Assembly: GCF_005239225.2 (NCBI RefSeq)
Contig: NC_133302.1
Span: 10,387,991-10,451,990, forward strand
Direction: 5' to 3'
From: Populus alba
Lineage: Eukaryota; Streptophyta; Magnoliopsida; Malpighiales; Salicaceae
DNA: 64,000 nucleotides
Made by a program: the position numbers and the translations under genes. A model generated the notes under the pieces. The model ran no database searches. It was not told the DNA's origin and was given only the letters and a program-made list of their open reading frames with translations. The number at the start of each line of letters is the position of its first letter. Positions within the stretch are counted from its first letter, which is position 1. Shown here piece after piece: positions 12,097 through 24,758 of the stretch.

Positions 12097-14893
12097 CCTA
12101 TCTCTGACATGCCCCTTTGTTTTAAGATTGTTACCAGTTTCTATGATCCAGCTCATTCAACAATTCAAATCAATATCTTGAAAAGAAAATAATTGAGCGC
12201 TTCATTATTTGGCAATGCTGCTCCTTATATTATGTATGTGTGTGTATGTCGATATATACATATTTCCCACTTACACTAAGATATAGTGATTTCCCCTTGA
12301 AATCCATTATTATGAAAAAGGCAAAGCCCAAAGAAAGAGACAATGAACCATCTTTGGTGATAATTTCAAGATGGATTTATATTTCTTGCAGTTATAGTCT
12401 GACCACATCTTTTACATTCAAATTATTAGTACCTAGACTATGCATTCACCGCTGTCAGCACCACTCCAATCAGGAACATTATTGCTGAGCATGGGACGGA
12501 TCAACTAAAGTGGTTCTTTGAACGAAAACTAAAATACAAGAGTTGCAATCTATTCTGATTCAATAGAAATGAAAATTTATATTTAATTAGTATTTATTAA
12601 AATTTATTTTAGAATTTCTTAGAAATTATTATTCTAAAATATCCTCCTCTGTGAAAAAGGCTTGCACTCCTTTTTACAAGAACAATGACTGTGGGAAACC
12701 TCAGCACTTTTCAAACATACAAATTTTATTTATGTAAATGTCAGAATATTCTTGATAATGCCATTTTGTGCAGGTCAGCGTGGGCACACTTCTTGCTTTC
12801 ACTATGGTAGCAATTTCTGTATTGATACTGAGATACGTACCACCAGATGAGGTGCCTTTTCCATCTTCACTTCAGGAGACTATCGATTCTGTATCATTAC
12901 GGTACAGTAGCCAAGATGTCTATGAGGAAAAGGCAGCTATTCATGCGGGTACCTCTAAGGATAGCAAATTGCCTTTACTAGGCAAAGCAAAAACAATTGA
13001 ATATCCTTTACTTGTAAAACAAGAAGCTCAAAGCAATTGTAAGTTCTTTGCAGCTATCACTCTTTACTTTTCTTGGCATGCATATGAATATTACTTGTTA
13101 GACTGTAAATAATCTAAAAACCTCGCATTTCCAATCATGGCCCAATTACAAGGCATGTGTTACAGAATTCCTGATTGGCATATGTAAAAGATATATTGCT
13201 TATATTACAGTGCTTTGAAATATTTGCAGATGGAATTCATACATCCACAGTCCTTTCTGTCCTGCCCTAAACTTTAATTTAAAGATGTTAGACCTGACTC
13301 TTAGTACTCTGACCTCGTGTAGTACATTAGCAAAATTTAATGTGTCAACTTTTTCATCAGATGGTTTCTCTCTCTAATTTTCCTTTGTACGAATTGTTTC
13401 AGTTGTCCTGAATGAAGGGAAAAGGCGAGAAATTGCTGGCTGGACCATAGCAGCCACATGCATTGGGGCGGTTCTCCTTACCTATGCAGCTTCAGACTTG
13501 AGTCTTCCTAGGTGGGTCAATATTGATCATAACAGTAATTTACAGTTACACACATACATCCTATAATGCTTTTAGACAAGATGGGAACCATTTTCTGCTT
13601 TTCTTTCAATGTTAATGTATTTGTTTGGACTCTTCTTCCATCAGTCCTCTTCGTTTTACAACGTGTGGAGTTGGTGGTGCACTTCTCCTTTCTGGTCTGA
13701 TTGTGCTGACCTGCATAGAACAAGATGATGCAAGGCACAGCTTTGGGCATTCAGGAGGTATGTTGCTATTTCTTCTTATACCCTGTGTTGTTTCTTATTT
13801 TTGTAAGGCCAGTCTAGTTAATACCTGCATATGTGTTTGATGGAAATGTCGGAATATGTCAAGTGCTTGTGTTGAATGTGCTATATGTATGTAACCACTG
13901 GCCCTATTTGTTACAGAATAAAAAATGCTCAATTGTCTTGGAATGTCCTAGCAGAGTTGGGGATTGATCTTTGTGTTTTGATCCCAAGTAAAATGAGTTC
14001 TCATGTAGGTTAATTACTCACTTAAACCTGGGAGGGAAGAGCATTTTCAACAGTCTAACCACGATACTTGCTCATAATATGTGGACATTTTAGTAAATCC
14101 AGCAGTTAAGCTACTAGTGCCTGTGAATCCTGAGATAGTTTCTGGATAGAACTCTGTTTAGGTTTTACATTGACCCAGAACAGCGTGAGAGTGTGCTATA
14201 TGTGTTTTATTCATCTTTTTGAAGTCCTATCGTGTACTGCATTTAATAGTGATATTAATTACTTGAATCAGTGTGTGTTCTTATTACCAGGCATTCATTT
14301 ATACCATAAACACACACCAACTTGCCAACACACAATCATATGTACAATATAGCTGCTTATGTTGGTGTTACAGTGTTAATAACTCCTTTGATTAAAGGTT
14401 TTAGTGAAACTAAAAGCAAATTAAATATCTTTTCAGGTTTCATTTGCCCATTTGTTCCACTTCTTCCCATTGTCTGCATACTCGTCAACATCTACCTGCT
14501 GATTAATCTTGGGTGAGTAAATAAAAATCAAGCTGCAGTTACAATGCAATTTCCCTTCAGAGAAGTAGTCTTTTGCCTGTATGTTGAACTTTACGTTGTG
14601 TCCCTGTGGGGGGTAGAATTGGGCCTTGGAAATATTTATCCACCTTTGCTGTTTTATGATTTTGTTCATTCTATGGATCTCCATTTCTCTTCTCACAACA
14701 TGCTCCCTCCCTCCCCTTTTCTCTCTGACCTTTCAGTGCTGCCACCTGGACCCGTGTTTCTGTATGGCTTATTGTTGGAGTGCTTGTTTATGTATTCTAT
14801 GGACGGAAACACAGCTCACTACTGGATGCTGTCTATGTACCTGCAACTCATGCTGATGAAATTTATCGGAGCTCTGGAGAAAGTTTGGCATAG
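6925..14893 (+). CDS. CAT2: Cationic amino acid transporter, CAT2-like (14 exons)
   Basis: Exons: 6925-7093, 7566-7767, 8477-8561, 9327-9467, 9590-9708, 9795-9891, 10026-10198, 10311-10377, 11600-11758, 12774-13038, 13403-13511, 13645-13757, 14437-14512, 14737-14893. All junctions are GT-AG and phases sum to 1932 nt (643 aa), close to Arabidopsis CAT2. The start MGFLVDS matches the plant CAT2/CAT4 N terminus. A glycine-rich tract at residues 13-20 follows, then the APC permease core with GAGVYILVG (exon 2), [12 protein letters not shown] (exon 3), [16 protein letters not shown] (exon 6), [14 protein letters not shown] (exon 9), a hydrophilic loop in exon 10 and the C-terminal CAT helices (exons 11-14). 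The family has about 14 membrane helices and moves amino acids; CAT2 orthologues are tonoplast proteins (family knowledge). The conserved frame and splice sites suggest a functional gene. The exact CAT2 versus CAT4 orthology is by recall. Confidence 0.95.
7768..8476 (+). other. CAT intron 2 with a small foreign-looking insertion
   Basis: The intron (709 bp) contains a poly-T run at 7892-7904. The following segment (to about 8220) is richer in A/G and carries a near-duplicate pair: 'gcggtcaaccggtttgttgaca' near 8078 and 'accggtcaactggttctgca' near 8108. The change of composition suggests a decayed transposon fragment. Family not recognised. Confidence 0.35.
10735..11335 (-). mobile_element. 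LINE-type retrotransposon 3' fragment inside CAT intron 8
   Basis: Read on the minus strand, this part of the 1222-bp intron shows a broken reverse-transcriptase-associated zinc-binding (zf-RVT) signature: an Asn-Cys-Val-Met-Cys-Pro segment near 11190, then [10 protein letters not shown] near 11140 (the H-L-F-x-H-C motif). Downstream is a degenerate tryptophan/arginine region that usually precedes the LINE C terminus. Stops and frameshifts abound. It lies antisense to the host gene and away from both splice sites. The identification rests on motifs read by eye. Confidence 0.5.
12060..12092. repeat. (TA)n microsatellite in CAT intron 9
   Basis: About sixteen TA dinucleotides in a row inside the ninth intron. 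Likely length-polymorphic. Confidence 0.9.
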
Positions 14894-15140
14894 AATTCGT
14901 TTCCAGTTTATAGCGTCCAGGATTCAATCCCGTGCGTTCCTTACAACAGAATCTCTTTGTTGTAATATTGTATTTTACCTTCCCCCAAGTGCTGTTTGTA
15001 TTCTTATGACACCATTGATGGCTGAAATCCGTCGTGTAGTTTATGTATAAGGTGGTGGTTTGGGGACTTGCATGTACATATTCTGATTCAAGAATGAAAT
15101 CCGTCTTGTGTAGTAAACATTGATTGATCCTTTATTTTTG
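14894..15140 (+). other. CAT 3' untranslated region (approximate)
   Basis: Sequence after the stop codon keeps a mixed composition until about 15140, then becomes A/T-rich intergenic DNA. There is no perfect AATAAA. The 'aatgaaa' near 15093 is a possible weak signal. The end point is a guess from composition. Confidence 0.35.
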
Positions 15141-16739
15141 ATGGATAATTCATGGCCATTAGCATCCATAAGTTTTGAAAGTGGACCAAGACCGAGTGTT
15201 TCAGTTTAAAAAAAAAAACAGTTAAAAAAAAACATATGAGCTAAATATAAAGGCAATGTTGTAAATAACTTAAATGGGGACTATATAAATGTCTCTCTAA
15301 AGCCAAGAAAGGGGCTAAGGGATTTTTATTATTTTTTTCATCAAATTATGAGATAAAAAACATGAATTCAAGCTAGATTAAAAGACTAAAAAGGGGTTTA
15401 GAGGATATAAACTAGAGACCTAAAGGCTTTTCTTTTAGAGCTTTTATGTGAGAATTTTAGGAGTTAAAGAGAGAAAAAGAGGGTGAAGAAAGCTTGATTT
15501 CTTTCGCAATATTTTAATGATATCTTGTGTTTAGAAATTAAATCACTTTCACCAATCATTGTTTTTTTAGCATAAATTATTAGCAAGTGTAGAATATAGA
15601 ATATTGATTCCTACGAGTGCTTGTAATAATGTTTTGTTTTTAGAATTATATTTTTAAATGTGAAAATTTAATGGGTACTATGAGAATTGTAAAAAAATTA
15701 AAGAAAATAGTATCCCTCTTTTGGTGTGAGATTCTGACCTTAGTTTATAATTAGGGAATGAATTAAATTGTCAAATTGTTAAGGAGTTTGGGTTGAATTG
15801 TATTATGATAGATATGAAATGAATGAGTAAAAAACCAGTTTCACAAAAACCATGAAGAGAAACTTATGATCCTATTTAAAGCTAAGTACTGGTTAGGAGA
15901 ATAAAAAGAAATTTAAACTAGTTGACCTAATCAAATGTGATAATTGTGTTGGATTACATCCATATAAGGTACAAAGTGTAGAGGAAAAAGAAAAAGAAGA
16001 AGAAAAAAAGGGCCTAAAGCATTGATAGGAGAAAATAGGGATTAATGGGAGCCAAAACAAATATTTGTTTATCTATGAGTGTTCAAATAAGTGTTGATGT
16101 ATTAAAGATGAAGTGAAATAGATTTAATTAGTTTACCTAATTGTGGTTGAGTTTCTAATGAAGCTTGAATTTTTGAAGTTTGTAAGATATCGACAAGATA
16201 AATGAGCATAGATATATAATTAATTTGTGAAAACATAGAATAAATGATGAATTAATGAAATTGAGATGAAATCATAAATGTAGTATAGATATAAAAATGT
16301 AATAGAAGCAAATATAGATATGGCTAAATTAATGGACGATCAAAAGTGGGAACCTTGGAGAATTTAGCTTAAATAAATTGACATTTGCTATGAATAGAAT
16401 GTGTATAATACGTTAAGTAAATGAAACAAATTTAAAAATGGTAGAAATCCTTACTTGATTGAAACTTGTATTCAAAAGAGTATTCCTTTTATTATTATTA
16501 AAATAATGTTAATGAATGGATGCCTCTAAGTATGAAAGAAGCTGCAAGGATTCATCTAGCAGCAGAGCACCACTATTTGAGCTAGAAACTAGGAGGTGTT
16601 TTGCATGACTATCCGTTATTAAGTATAAAATTCTTAATGATATAGCAATTGTAGTCTTCTTTAAATTTTTCTTCATAAATGTATGTATATATGAATATAT
16701 CAACAATAACAGGATCAATGGAAAAATGGTGATTTTTTA
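15141..16739. other. AT-rich intergenic DNA, no gene seen
   Basis: About 1.6 kb of A/T-rich sequence without a supported frame, RNA gene or terminal repeats. Confidence 0.55.
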
Positions 16740-16975
16740 CTTACACCTTAAACAGTACTAATAGCGTCCATTTATCTAACGAAAAAGAATTTTTTTTTTA
16801 CTAGTACCTTGAATGGTACTAGTGGCGTCAATTTATTTGATGACCGGAAAGTTTGTTGACTAGTACCCTGGATGGTGTTAGTGGCATTAGATTGTCTGAC
16901 AACTGGGTTTTTATTGACTAGTTATCCAGAGGTACTAGTGGTATCAGCGAGACATATGATCGGGATATCTGAGTC
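16740..16975. repeat. Four-unit tandem repeat (about 59 bp), each unit with an internal inverted repeat
   Basis: Units begin at 16740, 16801, 16860 and 16918 (periods 61, 59, 58). The second unit carries 'actagtacc' followed after a short spacer by 'ggtactagt', a hairpin. The same arms are recognisable but decayed in the other units. After the arms come 'gtggc(g/a)t' and a 'tgac(c/a)(g/a)' block. Non-coding; origin unknown. Confidence 0.6.
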
Positions 16976-17129
16976 GCTTAACTACTTCGAGGAGTTCTAT
17001 GGCATAAATAAAATTATTGAACTAATAATAATAAATCTTTGGCTAGAAAGAAATTTAAATTGTGAATTACATGATTTAATTCTATAGCTTATTTATATTA
17101 TATGTTATAAGAAATTTCAAGTACATCCC

Positions 17130-20100
17130 AACCTCGCATGTAACATTAGATTAGCCTTGGTAGCACATTCAATGCAAAATCGTTGTCGACTAGTATCTTC
17201 CTAATCAGGACATCTTTACATCGCACTGTAATATATAATGACTTGTTATGCCCAGTACTGTTAGGATCCAATTCATCTTTGATGAAAACTGAAGTACATG
17301 TAATTTAAAGCTTGGATCCTCCCCACTAAATGTTTCATAGTTTCTTGGTTGGTATCTTGAGGCACATAGGCCTCATTCAACACCTTTTGTAGGGCCTTCC
17401 TTTATAGCTCGAGGCTCAAAATTAATGACAACAATGATATTCTGGCAGGAGTTTTCATAAGTTGCTTAACAACACTATATTTGCTATGTTTTATCAACTT
17501 TAAGAACTCATTGGTCTCCTTTTCATTTATGAGTTTATTCATTTCCTCAATCATGTTAACCACTTCTTTCCCTTTAGCCTTCATTTATTTCTCAAGTTTT
17601 TTTAGGGTAAAGCATCCTTTGATACGTGTTAGGTCTCCAACTTCCACTTGTAAGATGGGTGTTAGTTGCGTGCTCTAGAAGAAGTGCCCATAGTTATGAG
17701 GTAAGGCATTGTAGTTTCTTTTATTTGCCACTATAGGTTTAGACAAGACCTATTTGGGCAACCCGCCTACAATAAATTGCACCCAACATACTTTCTTGTT
17801 TTTGCTAGATTCACCCACCATGGACACCTCTCTATCCGTTCCCTTTTTAATTCAAAAAATTCTTTAAATCATCATTTGTATCACTTTGTTGTGGAAGCCT
17901 TCGTACTAGTTGATAATGTGACCTTCTTCATTGTGATACTTATAAAAATCATGCTTGTTAGCCCTTTATAACTACCTTTTTTGTGTCCAACTTTTGCCAT
18001 CATCTCATAAACTCCATCCATATGTATTTTTAAACTCATTGGGTCTTTCACCTTTAGTGTGTTTACTAACCCATTACTCGAGACATGATTAGGTAAAGGG
18101 TTTGTACTCACATTTAGAGCCTCCTTAAATGTTATCCACCCAGCTTTAATTAATTGCAAGAGCTTTTTCTTGAAGGATTGCAAGTATGAATGCTATGTTT
18201 TGCAATGCCAGTATGATACTCATACTATCTTAAAACAAATGCATTAATAGTTTTTCATTGTATACTAGTTTTATCATTTTGTTGCAATAGAATTTGAAAT
18301 AAGTAATAGAGCACTAAGCTCTAGTGTATTTGATAAACTAGAGAACACATAAATTCTTTGGTACAACCACATTCAGAACTGGACATATTTCTACGACTTG
18401 CATTGGATTATGCAAATCTACTCCTTCAATATCCCTTATTTTGGCTTCTGATGATTCCATTTTATCTTGATCAATATCATCTAATGATCTTGTCTTATGA
18501 GTTTCATTGGTGAATGCATCTACAACTATAAGGTTGGTGCCGATATTGTTTACTACATAAATGATGCATTATATTAGGGGTCCTGACCCTGTTCGCCCAT
18601 CCTATTTTTAGGTTGAGTTGTTGCTTGAGCTTGAAAAAAAGTGATGGGCCAATTTGAAGGACCTTTACTAGATGCATTTCTAAGCACTTGCACGAGAATC
18701 CATATTTTCGTATCGAAGTTGGGTGTTATAGATTTTATGGATTGGAGCTCTTTGGGGACCTATATTTTAACCTGTAATATATTCATGTCATTTAAAAATG
18801 AATGTATGTATGCTTATGAACAAATATATGTACATGCATATTGGGTATGAGTTAACCCGTTCAAAGAGTTAATCCATGACTTCCTTGTTAAGCATGGGTA
18901 AAATACGTAACTTGATAAATTTGAAAAGGTTTTCCCCGATTCCTTAAATTGGTTGAATCTCATATGCATTAGTAAGTATCATAAAAAGGGGTTTGGGCCC
19001 TTCTTATTTATCAAAAACAAGTAGTTCATATAAAGAGTTTTCCTATATCTCCACTCATTCTCAAATGTCAGCCTTTTATTAGCTATATTCTTAATAAAAT
19101 TTAAAACATCATTCAAATACTTTTCATACTTATGATCATAAAGGCTTTTACTCATAACTTATTTGCCTTCCAAGCCACCATAAAAATCAGCTTGTTAGTC
19201 TGTTCAATCTTGTAGCGGAACCAAATATTATCTTAAAGCAATGTATCATTGCTTGTAGCTAGTGATTTATTATTCCTACCTAACATTTAAGCTGTCTTTT
19301 TTAGCTCCTAGATCTAGTTCTAGTTTTCCATATCGAGCTTAGCTATCTTTATATTTAGTTGTATGTAGAAGTTGTCGATGTTGTCCTGTTGATGTGGTCC
19401 TACTAATGTGGTCTCCTACCTTTAGAGGTCTTTCTTAGAGTCACCAACTCTTTTTCCAGCATCACGTGCTTGTTCAGCAGGTCATCATACTTGGCTATCC
19501 TTTCTTTCAACTATTCTTGGATTCCATACATAATTTCCTTAGACTGCTTATATGTCTCTTTCTGGCTCTTTCTTGCTCTGAATCATGTATTAATTCAGTT
19601 ATTTGCTCATCATTTTCTCTTAATTGTTGGTTTCAAAAAGGCCTTTTTCTTTTCTTCTTTCAAAAGTTGGTTTTCTAAGAATTTTTATTGACTCTTGCTA
19701 TTACTCAGCTCAATCCTCAACTTATCCATATGCAAATCTTCTTCATTATTTACCTTTTTTTCTCTTGGGTTCCATGGTGGTGAATGATCCCTCCTTGTCG
19801 ACTAATATTTGGCTTTGCATTCTCGTGCTTCTAAGCACCTTGGATAATTCACCATTTCTCTATACTAAGTAATTAAGGCTGATTAAGAATTTCTTTTGTT
19901 GTTCCTCTTTTTAGACTAGAACAAGTTGTTTCCAATCACATTTGATTGCGTCTGATTCAACTACAGAATTAAAATCTTTGAAAAACCAATATACTTGGCT
20001 AATCCCTAGGCCCAAGGTCCTTGACATATACTAAATGCCTCTGAGCTGCCTAGCTACCAATGAGGGTGAGTAGCTGATGTAACCAGTCAAACCAATCAGT

Positions 20101-20660
20101 GGTGCCCATGTTTTATCATCATAACTCATAAGATAAGATGAATTGCCTACTTAAAGGGCTTTCCATCTGAAACTGCTATGAGGGAGTGTTTGGTAATTTT
20201 TTACCCATACCTTCTCATTTAGGTTATTCCATTCCTCACTCAAAATCAACATTAAAGGTCTCATGTTGAACCACCAAAAATTATTAAAAGCTTCTTTTGG
20301 TGTCTTCAAATGACTGACTATCCATATAAATAGTAAAGGAACACAACACTGCATCACTCTTTTATAGTCTACAATGGTTTATGAGTAAGAGAGTTTCAGC
20401 TAAGACAACTGAGGTGGACTTATTCTTTGTTCATTCATATTCGACGAAGGCATTGAGAACTTCAATACTGATGATCCCAACAGCTTCCAAAAGAAAGAAA
20501 ACTTACCTGAAGTGACAAAAATAACAGCTTAGTATTTCTCTTTTCCTAGCTTTCCTTTGTCTTTATCTGCCTTCAGCTTATTCTCAATTAACTTCAATTT
20601 AAATCCTCTGTTAGACGTCCTATATTGATCAACATGGTCTACATGCAATAATTTCATGAC
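17130..20660 (-). pseudogene. Degenerate gag-protease region of a TAT/Ogre-lineage Ty3/gypsy element
   Basis: Read from high to low coordinates. Near 20645-20540 there is an N-terminal gag stretch (ENMDVEVMKLLHVDHVDQ). A coiled-coil region lies at 19560-19400 with a stop inside (KYDDLLNKHVMLEKELVTL). At 18183-17881 is a block with AGWITFKEA...NPLPNH, typical of plant TAT gag. At 17584-17402 is the conserved FLKLIKHSKYSVVKQL and MKTPARISLL block. Near 17215-17160 is a protease-like ILVDNDFALNVLP, where the canonical form has DNGSALNVLP. Many stops and frameshifts break it, and no reverse transcriptase or integrase follows, so the element is truncated on its 3' side near 17.1 kb. The lineage call rests on these recognisable motifs. 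Confidence 0.7.
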
Positions 20661-21571
20661 CTCGACATCCATGTTCTCGATTCTTTGTCTGAAATATTGT
20701 GAGGGTCATTTAGAAAGTTCAAAATCTGAGTATACTCTTCAATGGTAGGGATCATGTCAATATTCCCAAAGGTAAAACATCTATAACCTGGATTCCTGAA
20801 AATACATCAAGGCCTTGACTGTAAAAATCTAAACTAGGATCCTTATTATGTGGGCAATTCTCCTATAGTTTCTCTCAAACAAAGTCTCATCCATATATCT
20901 CAAGATTGACACAAGCTTTTTTATATTATTTATAGAGTAATGTACTTTGTTCATATACGGTAGTTCTCTGACCTCGGTCCTTAAGGAATCCCCTTCAACT
21001 AATTACATCATCTTGGATCTTTCCCCATACTTAGAAAAAGTCATGGAAATCATAGTCTTAGTTAAAAAAATCCTGCAGAGTTCAGGATTTTAATCAGGTT
21101 TGCCTTAATGCAAAATGAATTATTAAGGAGTCCATACCCTAAAGGTAGATTCTAGATTATTAAATGAGGGGTAAGTTCACTACATGGTCTTAAAAGGGTT
21201 TATGATTTACCTAGTGACCACCTTTTATGAAGGCAGTGTAGAGGTTTACAAGGAATGACTGGGGCACAATGTAACTGCCATTACCGAGTAAACACTCATC
21301 TTATAATTGGTTGTTTCATGAATTTGAACCTCAACTGAAAGTTATGAGGTAGACTGTTACTCCCTATTTAACCTAGAATTGAGTTTATTCAAAAATTAAA
21401 ATGCTTGAAAGCATTAATCCATACCTATTGTACTTATGCATGAGCTATTGATAAAAATAGATTCTAAAGTAATATGTAAAAAAATATGGTAAAATCAAAT
21501 TAATCAGACCAATAAAAATAAATAGGTAAAAAAATCAAACAAGCAAAGTTCAATCCAACCAGACAAGTTCT

Positions 21572-21584
21572 AGCAGAGTCGTCA
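21572..21584 (-). other. Primer-binding site of the TAT-like element (tRNA-Arg type)
   Basis: On the minus strand this reads TGACGACTCTGCT, one mismatch from TGGCGACTCTGCT, the tRNA-Arg-type primer site known for Ogre/TAT elements. It lies directly inside the LTR-like segment that starts at 21585 and upstream (minus strand) of the gag relic, as expected. Confidence 0.55.
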
Positions 21585-23270
21585 TCCTGTTTCGATGTAC
21601 ATGACGTTGAATGGCGGAGCAACCTCTTAGAAATGAGAGAGTTTTGGGTTTAATCATAAAGTTATGATTATAGGGTTTAAAAGTCATCACCTAGTATTAT
21701 CGTCACTAGAAAACTTAATAGTTTGCAAAATTCTTGGTAAAGAGACTAGTTGTACAAAGAAAAGATGCATCAGCCCCAATGCACCTTATCTATGGTAATC
21801 TACATCATTGATTGATTGTTAATCCTAAGGCATGTTTCTATTTGCTGATCTCATTTAGGGTTCAAAGTAGATATCTTTTCATAATGAAGTCTCTACCTTA
21901 TTGTGTTAAATCTTAACCGTTCTAAAGCCTAAATTTTAGCATCGCATTTATTTTTTATTTTGTACTTTAGTACCTGAGGGTATACTTTACAATGTTATTT
22001 TATACCCTCAACTATTAAAAGTCTACAACTAAATCTTAACACTTTGAATATTAATTAAAGAAATTAATTGCTATAAGATTTTTGATATTTTAGTCAAGTC
22101 TTAATGGATAATCATAAACTGATTATGATATCTATTTTGTATTTTTAACATAAGATAAAAATATGATTTTATCTTTTAAAAGAATATGCATAAAAAAATA
22201 TTAGGATTTAGTCGTATGCATGAAAACAAAATATATTTTTTTGTATTTTTGAGGTGAGGAATTTTTTGAATTTTTTTAGAATTTTTTTTAATTTAGAGAA
22301 AACTGGGTATTTTAATACGAGCTTCATATCTCATAATGTAAGTCTATAGTTCAATATTAAATGATATTGTTGAAGAAAAAATGTTTTTTTTTCCTGAAAC
22401 AAGGAAATTTTGTTTCAAAATTTTTGAATTTCTTTTGGAATTTTTGGAGAAAAATAAGGTATTTTTAACACCGAGTCTGTATTTCATAATATAAGTATAC
22501 AACCCAATATTAGATAAAAGTTTTGGAAAATACGTGAGGAACCCATAAATATTTTTAATATAATCCTTGATTTTTTTCATATTTTTATTAGGCTTGTTTG
22601 GCTAAATATTAAATTAAAGACAAAGTAAAACTAAGGGAAAGGCATTAAGGGGTATTAGGCAAACACACCCTTAGTCTAGGGATTGGGCTGATTGGCCTCT
22701 TAGCCTAGTCTAGTTTGGTCGGGTCGGGTCAACCAAAGACCCAATAATTTCTATTTTTTTTTTAAAGTAGATGGATTTGGCCCATCCCATCTATCTTTAT
22801 TGGCAAAAAGAGGCAGGAGGACATGAATTAATTCATGTCTTGCATGCATTCATAAACCAAATACAAGTTGTTAAGGAGGAAGATTACCTGGCGTAGGGGT
22901 GGTCGCTATTAGTGGCAATGAAGGCTAGCGTGGTTGAGAATAAGACCCCTGTTGCTCACATTGCTGTTGTTATTGGTCATAGTGGTTTTGAAGAAGAAAG
23001 AAATGAAAGGAAAGTTGTGGGTGTTGCTTAAAGAAGGAGAAGTTGAAGTTGGTGGAGGGAGGTTAGTTCTAACGGTGGAGAGAAGGAAAATGTTGCTGCA
23101 GTGGCTGGAATGGGTGTTCGCGGTGGTCTTTAGAGGAAGAGGAAGATGGTTGGTTGGATAGCTAAAAAATGGTGTGTAAATGATGTTTTTTTGCTCCTTT
23201 TTTCACTAGGATTTCCCCCTCTCTTTGCTCAAAATTCACCTCTTTTTTTTTTATAGAAGATGAAAAGGGA
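21585..23270 (-). mobile_element. 5' LTR (partial) of the decayed TAT/Ogre-like element
   Basis: Matches 29772-30440 over many blocks: 'gaatggc(g/a)ga', 'c(g/a)tcacctagtatta', 'gactagttgt', 'ccccaatgcacc', 'ggataatcataaactgatta', 'atttagtcgtatgca'. It lies outside the primer site. A minus-strand TATA-like TCTATAAAAAAAAAGAGG at about 23246-23263 fits an LTR promoter. The outer boundary is not visible; similar LTR-like sequence continues toward 24 kb. Confidence 0.55.
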
Positions 23271-23612
23271 ATATCTGGTCTTTATTAGAAATAAATCTTA
23301 GCTCTTGATTTAAACATGAAGGATCTCAATTGTTGGTCAAAAGTCATCATCATAAGCAGTGAAACTAGGCTGTAAAAACTAATTGGGTCAACCTCTTTGC
23401 GGTGGCGTCGCAATGGCTATAAAGGAGAATAGCTAGAAGGAATCATGTTAGGGTCTAGTACGATGCTGGGTCACGAGAGTTATGTCTTGTTTGTCCTGCT
23501 TGGTGGAGAGGTGAGGAATTAAATACCTTTGAAAAGTAGTCCACTAGACAACTTTTCAAGGACGAAAGGTTGAAGATGATGAACAATGCTAGATGACGCG
23601 TCTTCTAGCACT

Positions 23613-23633
23613 TTATATATATATATATATATA
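23613..23633. repeat. (TA)n microsatellite
   Basis: A run of about ten TA dinucleotides within LTR-like sequence. Confidence 0.9.
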
Positions 23634-24044
23634 ATCATTCTTTACTAAAACAATACTATTTTGGTCAAAACAACACCAAAAATACAATGTTTTAAATAAA
23701 AGAATGTTGTTTTGGCATTTAAGGTTAATTTAGGTTTAAAATCTCTTATTTCAATTTCAATCTTCAATATTTTGTTTTATTTAATGAAGTCCTTAATTGA
23801 ATTTTGATTCTAAAAATTAATTCAATTTCACCCCTGTCCAATGTTAAAATGACCTTATAAGTTTAGCCTGTTTTTTTCAATTTGGTCCTTAATCTTGGAT
23901 ATTTTTAATTTCATCTTTGGTTAACCTTCAAACTTCTAATTTTTTCAATTTCATCCCTGATTTCACTCAATTAGGTCTTTAAATTCACTCTCCTTGTCAT
24001 ACCCTAGCGAGAGCTTGACGTCGTGGTGACCTTTTCTAGAGCAG

Positions 24045-24400
24045 GGATTGATGTTGGGGTCTTTGTTTTATGAAAAAGGGAGTCGCCATCTAGTATTATG
24101 GTCACTAGAAACCTAACTGCTCTTTCAAAGATTCAAAGGCAAGGGACTGATTGTGTAAAGAGAAGATTTTAGCACCTCTAGTACATCTTACCTAAGGTAA
24201 GCTACTTGGTATTTGGTTTGCCTATAATTGCTATGGTGTTGATGTTCTCTAACCCCATCAGTTTCCTAGGATAAGCCTGTTGTGATGAACGTTATCGGCT
24301 TCAAAGTCTAAGGGAAAGAACCCTTGACCAATATGGATCATACCTTTAGATATGTTTATAGAGTGCCAAAGAAACGGTCCAAATTTCTTTAAGTCTATGC
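24045..24400 (-). mobile_element. Second TAT/Ogre-like LTR segment
   Basis: Contains 'gagtcgccatctagtattatggtcactagaaa', here given only in part, then 'gactgattgtgtaaagagaagat', 'agcacctctagtacatctta' and 'cctaaggtaagct'. These blocks occur in the same order near 21690 and 29870. It is a divergent third copy in the same orientation. It is followed by unrelated LTR-like sequence with its own minisatellite (24759-25137) and, further right, a minus-strand TATA-like box near 27058. It may therefore be the U5/R end of a separate, about 3-kb LTR. Confidence 0.5.
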
Positions 24401-24758
24401 TTGATTTGAAATAAATTCAAAATTTATGAATTTAGAGACAACTAAGATAGAAATCTAAGGAGATTCAATGTGTTTAAGAACTCATTTTTCATTTAGTATT
24501 TCAAGTGTTCGCGACTCGTAAATTGTAAGGAAAAGAAAAGAAAAAAAAAAACTAAGTTAAAAAATCTAAGAAAAATTCAAGGTGCTTTGAAAGCCAATTT
24601 TTCCTTAGTATTTCATATTTTCATGACTCATAAATTGTGGAATCAAAATTTGAAATGTCTTCAATTATAATTGAGGCTTCTTTTAAGGATATGCAATTAA
24701 ATTGTTCTAAATAAAATTTTAGGCATAAATCTACCCTTGTGTTGAAAATAAACAAGTT

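Noticed and set aside
14544..15050. 168-codon frame over the last CAT exon
   Set aside because: It crosses the intron 13 acceptor in a different frame from the conserved C terminus and matches no family.
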